64,000 bases of DNA from Streptomyces atratus (GCF_900119365.1 NZ_FPJO01000002.1:434001-498000), one strand, 5' to 3'; positions 8,087 to 15,531 are shown, counted from the first letter of the stretch. Made by a program: numbers and translations. The notes: a model not told the origin generated them from the sequence alone.

Positions 8087-9415
8087 ATGGGTGTTGCGCA
8101 CGATGCAACGACGACTTCGATCGAGGAGGCCCCCTTGGCCGCCGACCGTCCTGTGTCCGGACTCGCCGACGAGCCGGTCGACCACCGCTTCAAGGCGCTC
8201 CCGCCCGACGCGGAGGGCCTGACCGTCGGCGCCCTCGCCGCCGAGCGGCGCAACCTCTTCACGGGCGGCTTCACCACCCCGGTGCTCGCCCTGTCCGCCG
8301 AGTCGGTCGAGCACAACCTCGCCCTCCTGGAGACGTACTCGGAGCGCCACGGGCTCGCGTTCGCCCCGCACGGCAAGACCTCCATGTCCCCGCAGCTCTT
8401 CGCCCGCCAGCTGGAGCACGGCGCCTGGGGCATCACCGCGGCCGTGCCGCACCAGGCGCGGGTCTACCGAGCGTACGGAATCCGGCGGATCTTCCTCGCC
8501 AACGAGCTCGTCGACGCCGCGGCCCTGCGCTGGCTCGCCGCCGAGCTGGACTCCGACCCGGAGTTCCGCTTCGTCTGCTACGTCGACTCGGTGCGCGGCG
8601 TGGAGCTGATGGACGAGGCGCTGCGCGCGGCGGGCGCCTCCCGCCCCGTCGACGTCGTGGTGGAACTGGGCGCGGGCGAGGGTGCGCGCACCGGTGTCCG
8701 CACCGAGGCCGAGTGCGCGGCGGTGGCCGACGCGGTGGCGGCGACCGGGACCCTGCGCCTGGTGGGCGTGGCCGGTTACGAGGGCGAGGTGCCGGAGGCG
8801 TCCGGCGAGCGGGTACGGGACTGGCTGCGCCGGCTCGTCGCGCTGGCCGTCGGCTTCGACCGCGCGGGGCGCTTCGCGGCCGGCGAGGAGATCCTGATCA
8901 GTGCGGGCGGCAGCGCGTGGTTCGACGCGGTGGCGGACGTGTTCGCACAGATCCCGGAGCTGTCCGCGCCGGTCCTGAAGCTGCTGCGCTCGGGCGCCTA
9001 TGTCTCGCACGACGACGGTCACTACCGCCATCTGACCCCGTTCAACCGGGTGCCGGAGGAGGGGGTTCTGCAGCCCGCCTTCCGGCTGTGGGCGCAGGTC
9101 GTGTCACGCCCGACGGCCGAGCAGGCCTTCCTCAACGCGGGCAAGCGGGACGCGGCGTACGACCTCGACCTTCCCGAGGCGCAGGTCGTGCGGTCCGGCC
9201 GGGACGGCACGGTCCGGCCCGCGGCGGGTGTCTCGGTGACCGGTCTGTCGGACCAGCACACCTGGGTGCGTACGGAGCCGGGTGCGGAGCTGGAGGTCGG
9301 CGACTGGGTGGGAATGGGCCTGTCGCATCCGTGCACCAGCTTCGACAAGTGGCAGCTGATTCCGCTGGTCGCGGCGGACGGGACGGTCACGGACTACATC
9401 CGTACGTTCTTCTGA
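8087..9415 (+). CDS. D-serine/D-threonine aldolase-like PLP enzyme (amino acid deaminase)
   Basis: A 442-residue fold-type III PLP enzyme of the alanine-racemase-like D-threonine aldolase/D-serine dehydratase group, often labelled amino acid deaminase. The Lys in FAPHGKTSMSPQ (about residue 91) is the expected PLP Schiff-base lysine. The C-terminal MGLSHPCTSFDKW carries the His and Cys that bind the metal ion in this family. The gene is divergent from the kinase operon with about 107 bases between starts. Originally it was followed by a D-aminoacylase gene, now only a fragment, so the cluster probably served to release and degrade D-amino acids. Confidence 0.88.
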   Translation: MGVAHDATTTSIEEAPLAADRPVSGLADEPVDHRFKALPPDAEGLTVGALAAERRNLFTGGFTTPVLALSAESVEHNLALLETYSERHGLAFAPHGKTSMSPQLFARQLEHGAWGITAAVPHQARVYRAYGIRRIFLANELVDAAALRWLAAELDSDPEFRFVCYVDSVRGVELMDEALRAAGASRPVDVVVELGAGEGARTGVRTEAECAAVADAVAATGTLRLVGVAGYEGEVPEASGERVRDWLRRLVALAVGFDRAGRFAAGEEILISAGGSAWFDAVADVFAQIPELSAPVLKLLRSGAYVSHDDGHYRHLTPFNRVPEEGVLQPAFRLWAQVVSRPTAEQAFLNAGKRDAAYDLDLPEAQVVRSGRDGTVRPAAGVSVTGLSDQHTWVRTEPGAELEVGDWVGMGLSHPCTSFDKWQLIPLVAADGTVTDYIRTFF

Positions 9416-9423
9416 TGCCTGTG

Positions 9424-9451
9424 GGGGAGCTGCCCTGCGGGGCTGCTCCCC
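9424..9451 (+). terminator. Hairpin after the D-amino-acid deaminase gene
   Basis: GGGGAGC and GCTCCCC, extended inward by GCCC/GGGC across one mismatch, form a stem around a short loop, starting 8 bases after the deaminase stop. No U-tract follows, which is usual in Streptomyces. Confidence 0.55.
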
Positions 9452-9469
9452 TGCCCCGCCCCTTCCCGT

Positions 9470-9550
9470 AACCGGGGGCTCCTCCCCCGGACCCCCCGCT
9501 CCTCAATCGCCGGAGGGGCTCGAACTGCCTATCGGCCACCGGAGGGGCTT
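9470..9550. repeat. Streptomyces-type dispersed intergenic repeat
   Basis: This stretch holds GGGGGCTCCTCCCCCGGA, then GCCGGAGGGGCTCGAA and, 31 bases later, a second copy ACCGGAGGGGCTTGAA. The motif 'CTCCTCAATCGCCGGAGGGGCT' in variant forms is, from memory, among the commonest intergenic repeats of Streptomyces chromosomes. The last copy ends directly before the truncated D-aminoacylase gene. Confidence 0.55.
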
Positions 9551-10513
9551 GAAGTGGAGCCCCTCATGGACCTGGTCATCCGTAACGCCCACGTCGTCGA
9601 CGGCACCGGCGCCCCCCGCCACCGTGCCGATGTGGCCATCACCGACGGCCGGATCGCCGAGATCCACCCCGAGGACTCCTCCGGCCCGCGCCCCTGTGCC
9701 CCCCGCACGCTCGACGCCGGTCGGGGCGTCGTCCTGGGTGAGGCTGCGCCGCCAGTAACCGCTGAACTGCACGGCCGCCCGGGGCAGCCCGCGCTCCTCG
9801 ACCAGATGGCGGCGCAGGGCCCGTACCGCCCCCGCCTCACCGGCCAGCCACGCGGCCCCGGACCCGTCGGGCAGCCGGGCCGCCCGCACCGCGTCCGCCA
9901 ACGACCCGCCCCGGTCGCGGTGCACCCAGTGGACGGTCACGTCGCCGGGCGAGCCGAGCGGCTGCTCCTCCGCCACGTCGGCGACCTCGGCGCAGACGAG
10001 CGCCCGCGCCCCGGCCGGCAGGGACTCCAGCAGGGTCGCGACGGCGGGGAGCGCCGTCTCGTCGCCGGCCAGCAGCAGCCAGCCGGCGGCGGGCAGCGGC
10101 CGGGCGTACAGCGACGACGGGCCGACCATGCCGAGCACATCACCGGGTCGCGCGGCCCGTCCCCAGCGGGTGGCGGGCCCGTCGTCGCCATGGAGCACGA
10201 AGTCGACCGCCATCACGTCCAGCCGACGGTCGTACCCGCGAACGGTGAAGCTCCGCATCAGCGGCCGCTCGGGCTCGGGGATCGCGAGGTACGCCTCGTA
10301 CCACCGCATGCCGTACGTGTCGTCGGCGTCCGGCTCCGGCAGCCGGGGCACCGCCTGCCCCGCCCGGGGGAAGCAGAGCTTCATCTGCTGGTCGGGCCGG
10401 TCCTCCATGAGCCCCGCCAGTGCGTCACCGGCAAAGGTGACACGCGCCGTCCGCGGAGTGATCCGCTCCACGCCGACGACCCGCACATACGAAACGGCCA
10501 ACGCCTGACCCAT
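9503..10513 (-). CDS. Siderophore-interacting FAD-binding reductase (SIP family) with replaced tail
   Basis: A 336-residue siderophore-interacting protein, a flavin reductase that frees iron from ferric siderophores in the cytoplasm. The FAD-binding motif is RSFTVRGYD (about residues 87-95), followed by the NAD(P)H-binding half with WLLLAGDETALPA and AAWLAGEAGAVRALRRHL. The conserved end VQFSGYWRRSLTQDDAPT is present. The last 70 or so residues after it are antisense translation of the neighbouring D-aminoacylase remnant and resemble nothing in the family. The catalytic core is complete and may still work. It is divergent from a TetR gene with two shared operators. Confidence 0.82.
   Translation of the reverse strand: MGQALAVSYVRVVGVERITPRTARVTFAGDALAGLMEDRPDQQMKLCFPRAGQAVPRLPEPDADDTYGMRWYEAYLAIPEPERPLMRSFTVRGYDRRLDVMAVDFVLHGDDGPATRWGRAARPGDVLGMVGPSSLYARPLPAAGWLLLAGDETALPAVATLLESLPAGARALVCAEVADVAEEQPLGSPGDVTVHWVHRDRGGSLADAVRAARLPDGSGAAWLAGEAGAVRALRRHLVEERGLPRAAVQFSGYWRRSLTQDDAPTGVERAGGTGARAGGVLGVDLGDPAVGDGHIGTVAGGAGAVDDVGVTDDQVHEGLHFKPLRWPIGSSSPSGD
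9566..9739 (+). pseudogene. N-terminal remnant of an N-acyl-D-amino-acid deacylase (D-aminoacylase)
   Basis: From ATG 9566, with GGAG 6 bases upstream, the plus strand reads MDLVIRNAHVVDGTGAP, then VAITDGRIAEI and RTLDAGRGVVL. This is the opening of the D-aminoacylase/amidohydrolase family, where the next residues should be APGFIDMHAHSD with the first metal-binding His pair. Instead the sequence passes into the 3' end of a minus-strand SIP gene. About 58 codons remain of a roughly 530-codon gene, with no catalytic residue, so it is a dead fragment. The frame stays open by chance into the TetR gene, and that long frame is not a gene. Confidence 0.8.
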
Positions 10514-10541
10514 CGCGGCTCCCGCCCTCTCCGACTGATAG

Positions 10542-10588
10542 CTTACGTCGTAAGGAATTATCCGGGCGAAGTTACTTTACGACGTAAG
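10542..10588. promoter_or_regulatory. Paired TetR operators between SIP and TetR genes
   Basis: Two copies of the same inverted repeat lie between the divergent starts. CTTACGTCGTAAG (10542-10554) is a perfect 6-1-6 palindrome. TTTACGACGTAAG (10576-10588) differs at one outer base. Their centres are 34 bases apart, and the second abuts the ribosome binding site of the TetR gene. This is the pattern of an autoregulated TetR repressor that also controls the divergent SIP gene. Confidence 0.75.
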
Positions 10589-10597
10589 GAGTCGCAA

Positions 10598-11425
10598 GTG
10601 GTGGTCTTTGCCGGACAGGGCGACGCCCGCCGTTCGATGTCCCTGCTCTGGCGTTCCGACCGGCCGGAGCAGCAGGACCGGCGCCCCGGTCCCGGCCCCC
10701 GGCCGGGGCTGAGCGTCGACGCGATCGTGACCGCCGCCGTCGCCGTCGCGGACGAGGACGGCATGGCCGCGCTGTCGATGCGCGCGGTGGGCGAGCGGCT
10801 CGGCCGCACCGCGATGGCGCTCTACACCTACGTCCCGAGCAAGAGCGAGCTGCTGGACCTGATGTACGACGCGGTCCACGCCGAGCTGCCCATGGAGTAC
10901 GACGACACCGGCGACTGGCGTGCGGGGCTGACCGACTGGGCGCGGGACACACTGGAGTTCCAACTCCGCCACCCCTGGGTGCTCCAGGTCTCGCAGGCCC
11001 GCCCGGTCCTCGGCCCGCACGAGTACGCGGGACTGGACACCCTCGTACACCTGCTGAGAACGACCGGGCTCGAAGCGCGGCTGCTGCGGCGGCTGGTCGG
11101 CACGCTGTCCCACTTCGTCCGCGGCTGCGCCGGCACGGTCGCCGAGGCCCGGCAGGCCGCGGCGGCGACGGGCGAGTCGGACGAGGAGTGGTGGTTCGCC
11201 CGCTCGGCACTGCTGGGCGAGGTGGCCCCGGACTTCGCGGAGCGCTATCCGGACCTGATGGCGATGGAGACCGGTTCCGCCCCGCAGCCACCGGCCCCGG
11301 CCCCCGCGCCCGGCGAGGAGGCGGTGCCGTACCCGGAGCGGGAGGCGAGGGAGACGTTCGACGTGGGACTCGGGGTGCTGCTGGACGGGATCGAGGCGGC
11401 GATCGGACGCACGGCGACCCCGTGA
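10598..11425 (+). CDS. TetR-family regulator with TetR_C-type ligand domain
   Basis: A 275-residue TetR regulator. An N-terminal extension precedes the HTH (about residues 40-85: GLSVDAIVTAAVAVADEDG, then MRAVGERLGRTAMALYTYV). The C-terminal half contains HPWVLQVSQARPVLGPHEY, typical of the tetracycline-repressor-like C-terminal domain. A Pro-rich loop (about 230-245) is low complexity. The GTG at 10598 has AAGGAG 6 bases upstream. It probably represses itself and the divergent SIP gene through the two CTTACG-N-CGTAAG sites. Confidence 0.88.
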   Translation: MVVFAGQGDARRSMSLLWRSDRPEQQDRRPGPGPRPGLSVDAIVTAAVAVADEDGMAALSMRAVGERLGRTAMALYTYVPSKSELLDLMYDAVHAELPMEYDDTGDWRAGLTDWARDTLEFQLRHPWVLQVSQARPVLGPHEYAGLDTLVHLLRTTGLEARLLRRLVGTLSHFVRGCAGTVAEARQAAAATGESDEEWWFARSALLGEVAPDFAERYPDLMAMETGSAPQPPAPAPAPGEEAVPYPEREARETFDVGLGVLLDGIEAAIGRTATP

Positions 11426-11433
11426 ACCGCGAA

Positions 11434-11473
11434 TCGCCGCCGCGGCACCCGGTGGCGGGCATCGCGGCGGCGA
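11434..11473. terminator. Hairpin between convergent TetR and protease genes
   Basis: TCGCCGCCGCG (11434-11444) pairs perfectly with CGCGGCGGCGA (11463-11473) around an 18-base loop. It starts 9 bases after the TetR stop and ends 17 bases before the protease stop codon, so it can serve both strands. Confidence 0.65.
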
Positions 11474-11489
11474 CGGGACTCTCACACGG

Positions 11490-12350
11490 TCACGGCTTGG
11501 GCAGCGCACACCCCGCACGGTCGAGGTCGAACTTGTTGCCGGTGCCGATGCACGGCACGATGCCGTACGTCTCCTGGGCGTAGTTGATGCCCTCGCGCAC
11601 CGTCACATTGCCGTTCTCGTCGACCTCGCACGGGTTGTTGTCCGTGCACTCCTGGCCGTCCTCGTTGCCGGTGTTGTTGACGGCGACGACCTTGCCGGTC
11701 GCGTTGTCGATCACCGGGGAGCCGGACGTACCGCCGATGGTCCGGCAGGCGGAGGTGTAGCGGACCGAGTCCTTCCAGGTCCACTCCCCTTCCTTGAGGC
11801 GGTAGACGAAGCCGTCGACGTTGCAGGCGTACGTGCGCTTCCAGTACCCGGACACGACGGTGATCGCGGTGCCCTGGACCGGGTGCGCGGTGTTGAGCTC
11901 CAGCGCCTTGATGCCGTACTTGCTCTCGATCTGGGCGTAGGTGCTGGTGAGTTCGTACACCGATATGTCGGTGTCGGTCATCGTCCCGTACGCGATCTTG
12001 CTCGCCCGCAGGGTGCCGACACCGCTGCCCGAGGCGTTCAGCAGGGTGAAGCCACGGGTGGACGGCTGGTCGAACACGACCTCACCGGGGCCCGGGAATC
12101 CCGTCTCCATGCAGTGCCCGTTGGAGAGCACGAGCGCGGGGTCGCCGGGCTGGGAGTCCGGGGTGCGGACGACGGAGCCGGAACAGTTGCTGAGCGCCAC
12201 GGTCCCGGCGAAGTTGACCGCCTTCGGCCTGACCTTCTCCTTGACCGCGGCGGGCGCCGCCGCTTCGTGGCCGGTTGCCGCGGTTGCGGGCGCGACACCT
12301 GCCCCGAGGAGCAGGACGGCGAACAGCGCACCGACGAGAGGCTTCTTCAT
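11490..12350 (-). CDS. Secreted trypsin-like serine protease (S1 family)
   Basis: A 286-residue exported chymotrypsin-fold protease. It has a signal peptide (MKKPLVGALFAVLLLGAGVAP, likely cut after ATA). The catalytic triad is visible: His in LVLSNGHCME (about residue 79), Asp in GTMTDTDISVYEL (about 128) and Ser in CRTIGGTSGSPVIDN (about 210). Six or more Cys in the mature part suggest disulphides. No propeptide of the alpha-lytic type is present. The ATG is preceded by GAGGGGA. It is monocistronic. Confidence 0.88.
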   Translation of the reverse strand: MKKPLVGALFAVLLLGAGVAPATAATGHEAAAPAAVKEKVRPKAVNFAGTVALSNCSGSVVRTPDSQPGDPALVLSNGHCMETGFPGPGEVVFDQPSTRGFTLLNASGSGVGTLRASKIAYGTMTDTDISVYELTSTYAQIESKYGIKALELNTAHPVQGTAITVVSGYWKRTYACNVDGFVYRLKEGEWTWKDSVRYTSACRTIGGTSGSPVIDNATGKVVAVNNTGNEDGQECTDNNPCEVDENGNVTVREGINYAQETYGIVPCIGTGNKFDLDRAGCALPKP

Positions 12351-12420
12351 GTGGGGGTCCCCTCAAGTAGCCAGGACAGGGCCCCGATGGCCCCGTCCAC
12401 CGAAGTTTCCTTCGGATTTG

Positions 12421-12432
12421 ACATGCGCATGT
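12421..12432. promoter_or_regulatory. ACATGCGCATGT palindrome upstream of protease
   Basis: A perfect 12-base palindrome lies 71 bases upstream of the protease start. Beside it CCGAAGTTTCCTTCGG (12403-12418) can form a small hairpin. Position and symmetry suggest an operator or activator site, but no protein can be named. Confidence 0.35.
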
Positions 12433-12480
12433 TGGCGCACTGAAGGGACCCCCACAAGGGGCGGTTTCAAGCCGTCGGCC

Positions 12481-13347
12481 TCAGGCGGTGGTCGGCTCCA
12501 CCGGGATCCAGAGCTCCGCATCGCCCTGCGCACCGTCCTCCGAGACCCGGACGCGCAGGATCTCGGGCCCCGGCCTGCTCCGGTACGGACTGGACGGGAA
12601 CCACTGGGTGAACACGTCCCGCCACAGGTACTGGAGCGCCTCCGGGAAGGGCCCGGAATTCTCGAAGACGGCCCATGTGCCGGCCGCGACCACCAGCACG
12701 TCCAGGTCGTCCGGAGCGTCCGCACCGGTCACCACGGCGTGGTAGTAGTCGAGTTCGGTCCCCTCCGCACGGCTCTCCGCGAGGTTGTCGCTGACCTGGA
12801 CGATGCCCTCCGGCTGCTGGTCGGACAGCGCGGCGATGCGCGCCACGGTCTCCTTGTCGATGCCCCGGACGAACTCGGCGATGGCCGGGTTGGCCCCCTC
12901 GTGCACAAGAGGAACCCGCGCCCTCCTGCCGACCACCCGGAACTCGTCCTTCGTCACGATCCGGTACTCCATGCTGCTGCTCCCTTCGACCACGAGACGG
13001 AAGGACATCCGGGGCTGCGACCGCAGAACCGCACCGGCCCGCCGGGCCTCGCCGGGACCGACGCCGTGCATGGCACGGAACGCCCGCGCGAACGCCTCCC
13101 CCGAGGAGTAGCCGTGGCGCACGGCGACCTCCAGCAACGTCCGCTCCCCGTGCAGCACTTCGGCGCCCGCGAGCGTCAGCCGCCTGCGCCGTACGTACTC
13201 CGACAGCGGCATCCCGGCCAGCGCCGAGAACATCCGCCGGAAGTGGTACTCCGACGTCATGGCGATCCGGGCCAGCTCGGCCGCCTCGATCCGCTGACCG
13301 AGACGGCCCTCGATGTACTCCATGGCCTGGTTCAGCTTCTCCAGCAC
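12481..13347 (-). CDS. AraC-family regulator with GyrI-like effector-binding domain
   Basis: A 288-residue regulator. The N-terminal AraC DNA-binding domain (about residues 5-105) has both helix-turn-helix units, including YHFRRMFSALAGMPLSEYV and VAVRHGYSSGEAFARAFRAMHG. The C-terminal half (about 125-285) is a GyrI/BmrR-like small-molecule-binding domain, with the typical ending VWIPVEP-like WIPVEPTTA. The GTG at 13347 has GGAGG 7 bases upstream. Proteins of this architecture usually sense drugs or metabolites. No obvious target gene lies beside it. Confidence 0.87.
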   Translation of the reverse strand: MLEKLNQAMEYIEGRLGQRIEAAELARIAMTSEYHFRRMFSALAGMPLSEYVRRRRLTLAGAEVLHGERTLLEVAVRHGYSSGEAFARAFRAMHGVGPGEARRAGAVLRSQPRMSFRLVVEGSSSMEYRIVTKDEFRVVGRRARVPLVHEGANPAIAEFVRGIDKETVARIAALSDQQPEGIVQVSDNLAESRAEGTELDYYHAVVTGADAPDDLDVLVVAAGTWAVFENSGPFPEALQYLWRDVFTQWFPSSPYRSRPGPEILRVRVSEDGAQGDAELWIPVEPTTA

Positions 13348-13377
13348 CCCGGCCTCCTTCCCTTACGAGCACCCACG

Positions 13378-14289
13378 CTAGGAACCGCGCACCCCCGCGG
13401 GCCCGACATCCTGTGCCCGGTGCGGTCGGGTCGGGCGCGGCGGTGCGCCGAAGCGGGCCAGGCAGTGCCAGACCTTCTTCAGCGCCTGGGGATCGTGGCG
13501 GCCGGAGCGGGCGGCGTCACCGATGATCCGCGGATCGAGGAGGCCGTCCTCGGCGATCTCGGCGCCGAGTTCGACGAACTCCGCTCCCCGGTAGCCGGGA
13601 TGGCGCCGCAACTGCTCGACGGTCAGCCGGAATCCCGCGTGCCACTCAGTCCGGCAGGGAAGCCGGCGGGCCGCCTCCTCGACCGGGGTGGACCGGTAGC
13701 AGGGGTCGAGCACCAGGGCCTCCACATGGCGGCCGAGGACGACCGGGCCGTGGATCTGCGCCTCGACGTAGTCGTCGAGCGCGTCCCGCTCGTCGGCTTC
13801 GGCCAGCTCGATGAGATGCATCCCGGACGCGACACCGAAGTCCACCGGCTCGGCCGCGCTGTCCGGGTAGCAGAATGTGGCGCGCGGGAGGGTGTCCGCG
13901 GTCAGCCGGAAATACGCGGAGCCGAACCTGGGGGCGGCCCCGACGGTGGAGTCACGGAAGTTCAACGCCCCGTAGACCGGCCGCTGTTCGCCGGGCACCC
14001 CGTCGTAGGCGCCGTCGAAGATCCGGCTCTCCCAACGCCATCTGTCCCCGCCCGGGTATGCCGTGAGACCGCCGTTGCTCGTGCCGGTCACGAACTGGGA
14101 GCGGTAGACACCGTCCTGTGCCAGAGCGACCAGAGCCGGTCTGCCCGCCGCCTCGCGGTCGGGATGGAAGTTCAGCGTCAGCCGCAGCGAGGCGTCGACC
14201 GGCCGGCCCGACGAGAGGGACGCGACATGACCGAGTGCCCGGCCCTGAGGGGACGGGCCGGTGTGCGGTGATGTGGTGGTGTCGCGCAT
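13378..14289 (-). CDS. DUF3626 domain-containing protein
   Basis: A 303-residue protein matching DUF3626 as I know it, with the blocks LTLNFHPDR, VYRSQFVTGTSNGGLTA and RWRWESRIFDGAYD. The function of this family is unknown to me; there is no signal peptide or membrane segment. The ATG overlaps, as ATGA, the stop codon of a decayed methyltransferase remnant, so it now depends on upstream transcription through that remnant or on a promoter inside it. It may have lost its original upstream context through the same deletion. Confidence 0.75.
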   Translation of the reverse strand: MRDTTTSPHTGPSPQGRALGHVASLSSGRPVDASLRLTLNFHPDREAAGRPALVALAQDGVYRSQFVTGTSNGGLTAYPGGDRWRWESRIFDGAYDGVPGEQRPVYGALNFRDSTVGAAPRFGSAYFRLTADTLPRATFCYPDSAAEPVDFGVASGMHLIELAEADERDALDDYVEAQIHGPVVLGRHVEALVLDPCYRSTPVEEAARRLPCRTEWHAGFRLTVEQLRRHPGYRGAEFVELGAEIAEDGLLDPRIIGDAARSGRHDPQALKKVWHCLARFGAPPRPTRPHRAQDVGPAGVRGS

Positions 14290-14555
14290 CAGGGTCTCGC
14301 GGCCTGGGCGTAGTGGTCGGCGAGCGAGGCGTCGCCCGTCACCACCTCCACCCGCGTCAGCCCGGCCCTGCGGGCCGGCTCCCGGGCCGGTGCGGTGTTT
14401 CCGGGGTCCAGCTCCACCAGCCGGGCCCGGACGCCGTCGCGCCGGGAGTGGTCCGCCAGTACGTCGATGAGGTCACGGCCCCGGACGGCCCGCAGCCGCC
14501 GCGCCAGCCATGAATCGGGGATGCCGTACGCGTCGTGCCAGGCCCGCCAGTCCAT
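14289..14555 (-). pseudogene. Decayed SAM-dependent methyltransferase fragment
   Basis: From ATG 14555 the product begins MDWRAWHDAYGIPDSWLARRL, which I recognise as the start of a Streptomyces methyltransferase family. The motif I segment expected between RLRAV and GRDL (containing the glycine-rich SAM loop) is missing as an in-frame deletion of roughly 25 codons. The reading resumes with LIDVLADHSRRD and ARLVELDPGNTA (motif II acidic residue) and stops abruptly after GDASLADHYAQAARP. About 88 of an expected 250 residues remain, without the SAM-binding loop. The family comparison is from memory. Confidence 0.65.
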
Positions 14556-14644
14556 GGCGGGGACCCTACGACGGGGTGCCGGGCACGTCATGCGAGTTCT
14601 GCCGGGGCCGTCGCCCCCGTGCGGCGGGACCGGCCGCCACAGGG

Positions 14645-14974
14645 CTACGCGGCCTCCGTCGCGGCCGCTTCCCTGGACAGCCGCACCGCCTGGCGCAGGC
14701 TCAGGCCCGGCTCGGCCCTGCGCAGTGCCTTGACCGCCGCGACCGCGTCGAGCGGACCCTGGTGACCGCCCGCCCTGATCCGGCGCCCCGCCCAGCGGCC
14801 CCGCACCTCGGCGTCCGGTGCGCCGGCCGCGCCGGCGACCACGGCGAGGGCCCGCTCCAGGCCGGGGCGTTCCTCCGCGCCCGCCGACTCCAGCGCCTGC
14901 CGGAGCACCGCACCGATGGCTTCCGCGTCGCGCACCACGACCACGGCCATATCCTGCTTCCCGTTTCCGATCAT
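14645..14974 (-). CDS. Small hypothetical protein
   Basis: About 109 residues from ATG 14974 (an in-frame ATG at 14950 gives 101). The body is alpha-helical and Ala/Arg-rich: DAEAIGAVLRQALESAG then LDAVAAVKALRRAEPG. The third-position GC bias is strong. I do not recognise the family. It has no signal peptide or membrane segment and stands between the methyltransferase remnant and the XRE antitoxin, all on the minus strand. The start is uncertain because no clear ribosome binding site precedes either ATG. Confidence 0.5.
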   Translation of the reverse strand: MIGNGKQDMAVVVVRDAEAIGAVLRQALESAGAEERPGLERALAVVAGAAGAPDAEVRGRWAGRRIRAGGHQGPLDAVAAVKALRRAEPGLSLRQAVRLSREAAATEAA

Positions 14975-15097
14975 GCGGTCATGGTCCCCGGGAGGAGTTG
15001 CTCTCTCACCCGGGTTGAGCCACATCTGAGGTACGGAGGAGGCACCGGGGTCCCGAAGACCCCTCCGTTCCGCCTTCCGCACCCGTATGTCCCTCGG

Positions 15098-15409
15098 TCA
15101 GGCCGCGTGAGCTTCGAACCAGAGAGAGCCGAGGTCATGGCCGGGCGTGAGGCGCACATCGGCATCCAGGGCGGCTGCGAGGCTCCTGAGGAGTTCGATC
15201 GTCGGCGCTGTACCGCCCTCCTCGATGCACTCGATGTCGTCCTCCTCCATGCCGGTACGTCCGGCCAGCTCGGCCACGCTGCGCCCAAGCGCGGTGCGGC
15301 GGTCGTAGAGAGCTTTACCGAAGGCCAGGGCCTCTCGAATGGCAATCCGTTCCGGATCCTCCGTCCGGACACCCGAGGCAATCCAGCGGCTGTGCTGTCC
15401 GGCCATCAC
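15098..15409 (-). CDS. XRE-family antitoxin-like regulator (orphaned)
   Basis: A 103-residue XRE protein. The helix-turn-helix spans about residues 36-85 (LGRSVAELAGRTGMEEDDIE, then EEGGTAPTIELLRSLAAAL), and the end reads LTPGHDLGSLWFEAHAA. This is the layout of antitoxins paired with Gp49/HigB-like RelE toxins. GGGAGGAAGG precedes consecutive GTG-ATG start codons. Only the last 41 codons of the toxin gene remain directly upstream, with its stop overlapping this start. The antitoxin therefore appears to have outlived its toxin. Confidence 0.8.
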   Translation of the reverse strand: MMAGQHSRWIASGVRTEDPERIAIREALAFGKALYDRRTALGRSVAELAGRTGMEEDDIECIEEGGTAPTIELLRSLAAALDADVRLTPGHDLGSLWFEAHAA

Positions 15410-15531
15410 GCCTTCCTCCCATACGTCGCGGTCACCGGTTCATGATGCGCGCTTTCGCAGACTTTCTGGGCGCGCACGGCATGGTCGATCTGTCCCTGCT
15501 CGTGCTGCCTGGTCTTACGGAACACAGTCAC
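15406..15531 (-). pseudogene. C-terminal remnant of RelE/Gp49-like (HigB-type) toxin
   Basis: From GTG 15531 the minus strand reads VTVFRKTRQHEQGQIDHAVR, then a short tail to a TGA at 15406-15408 that overlaps the antitoxin start. The block TVFRKTRxxE...IDxA is the conserved C-terminal helix region of phage-derived Gp49-like toxins of the RelE/ParE superfamily. The N-terminal 70-80 residues holding the RNA-binding face are absent; upstream sequence is unrelated. Too short for the small-ORF threshold but clear by position, frame and motif. Confidence 0.7.

Noticed and set aside
9554..11425. One long plus-strand frame of over 600 codons
   Set aside because: It joins the D-aminoacylase remnant, antisense of the SIP gene and the TetR gene. 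Only its ends are coding; the TetR gene has its own ribosome binding site and GTG.
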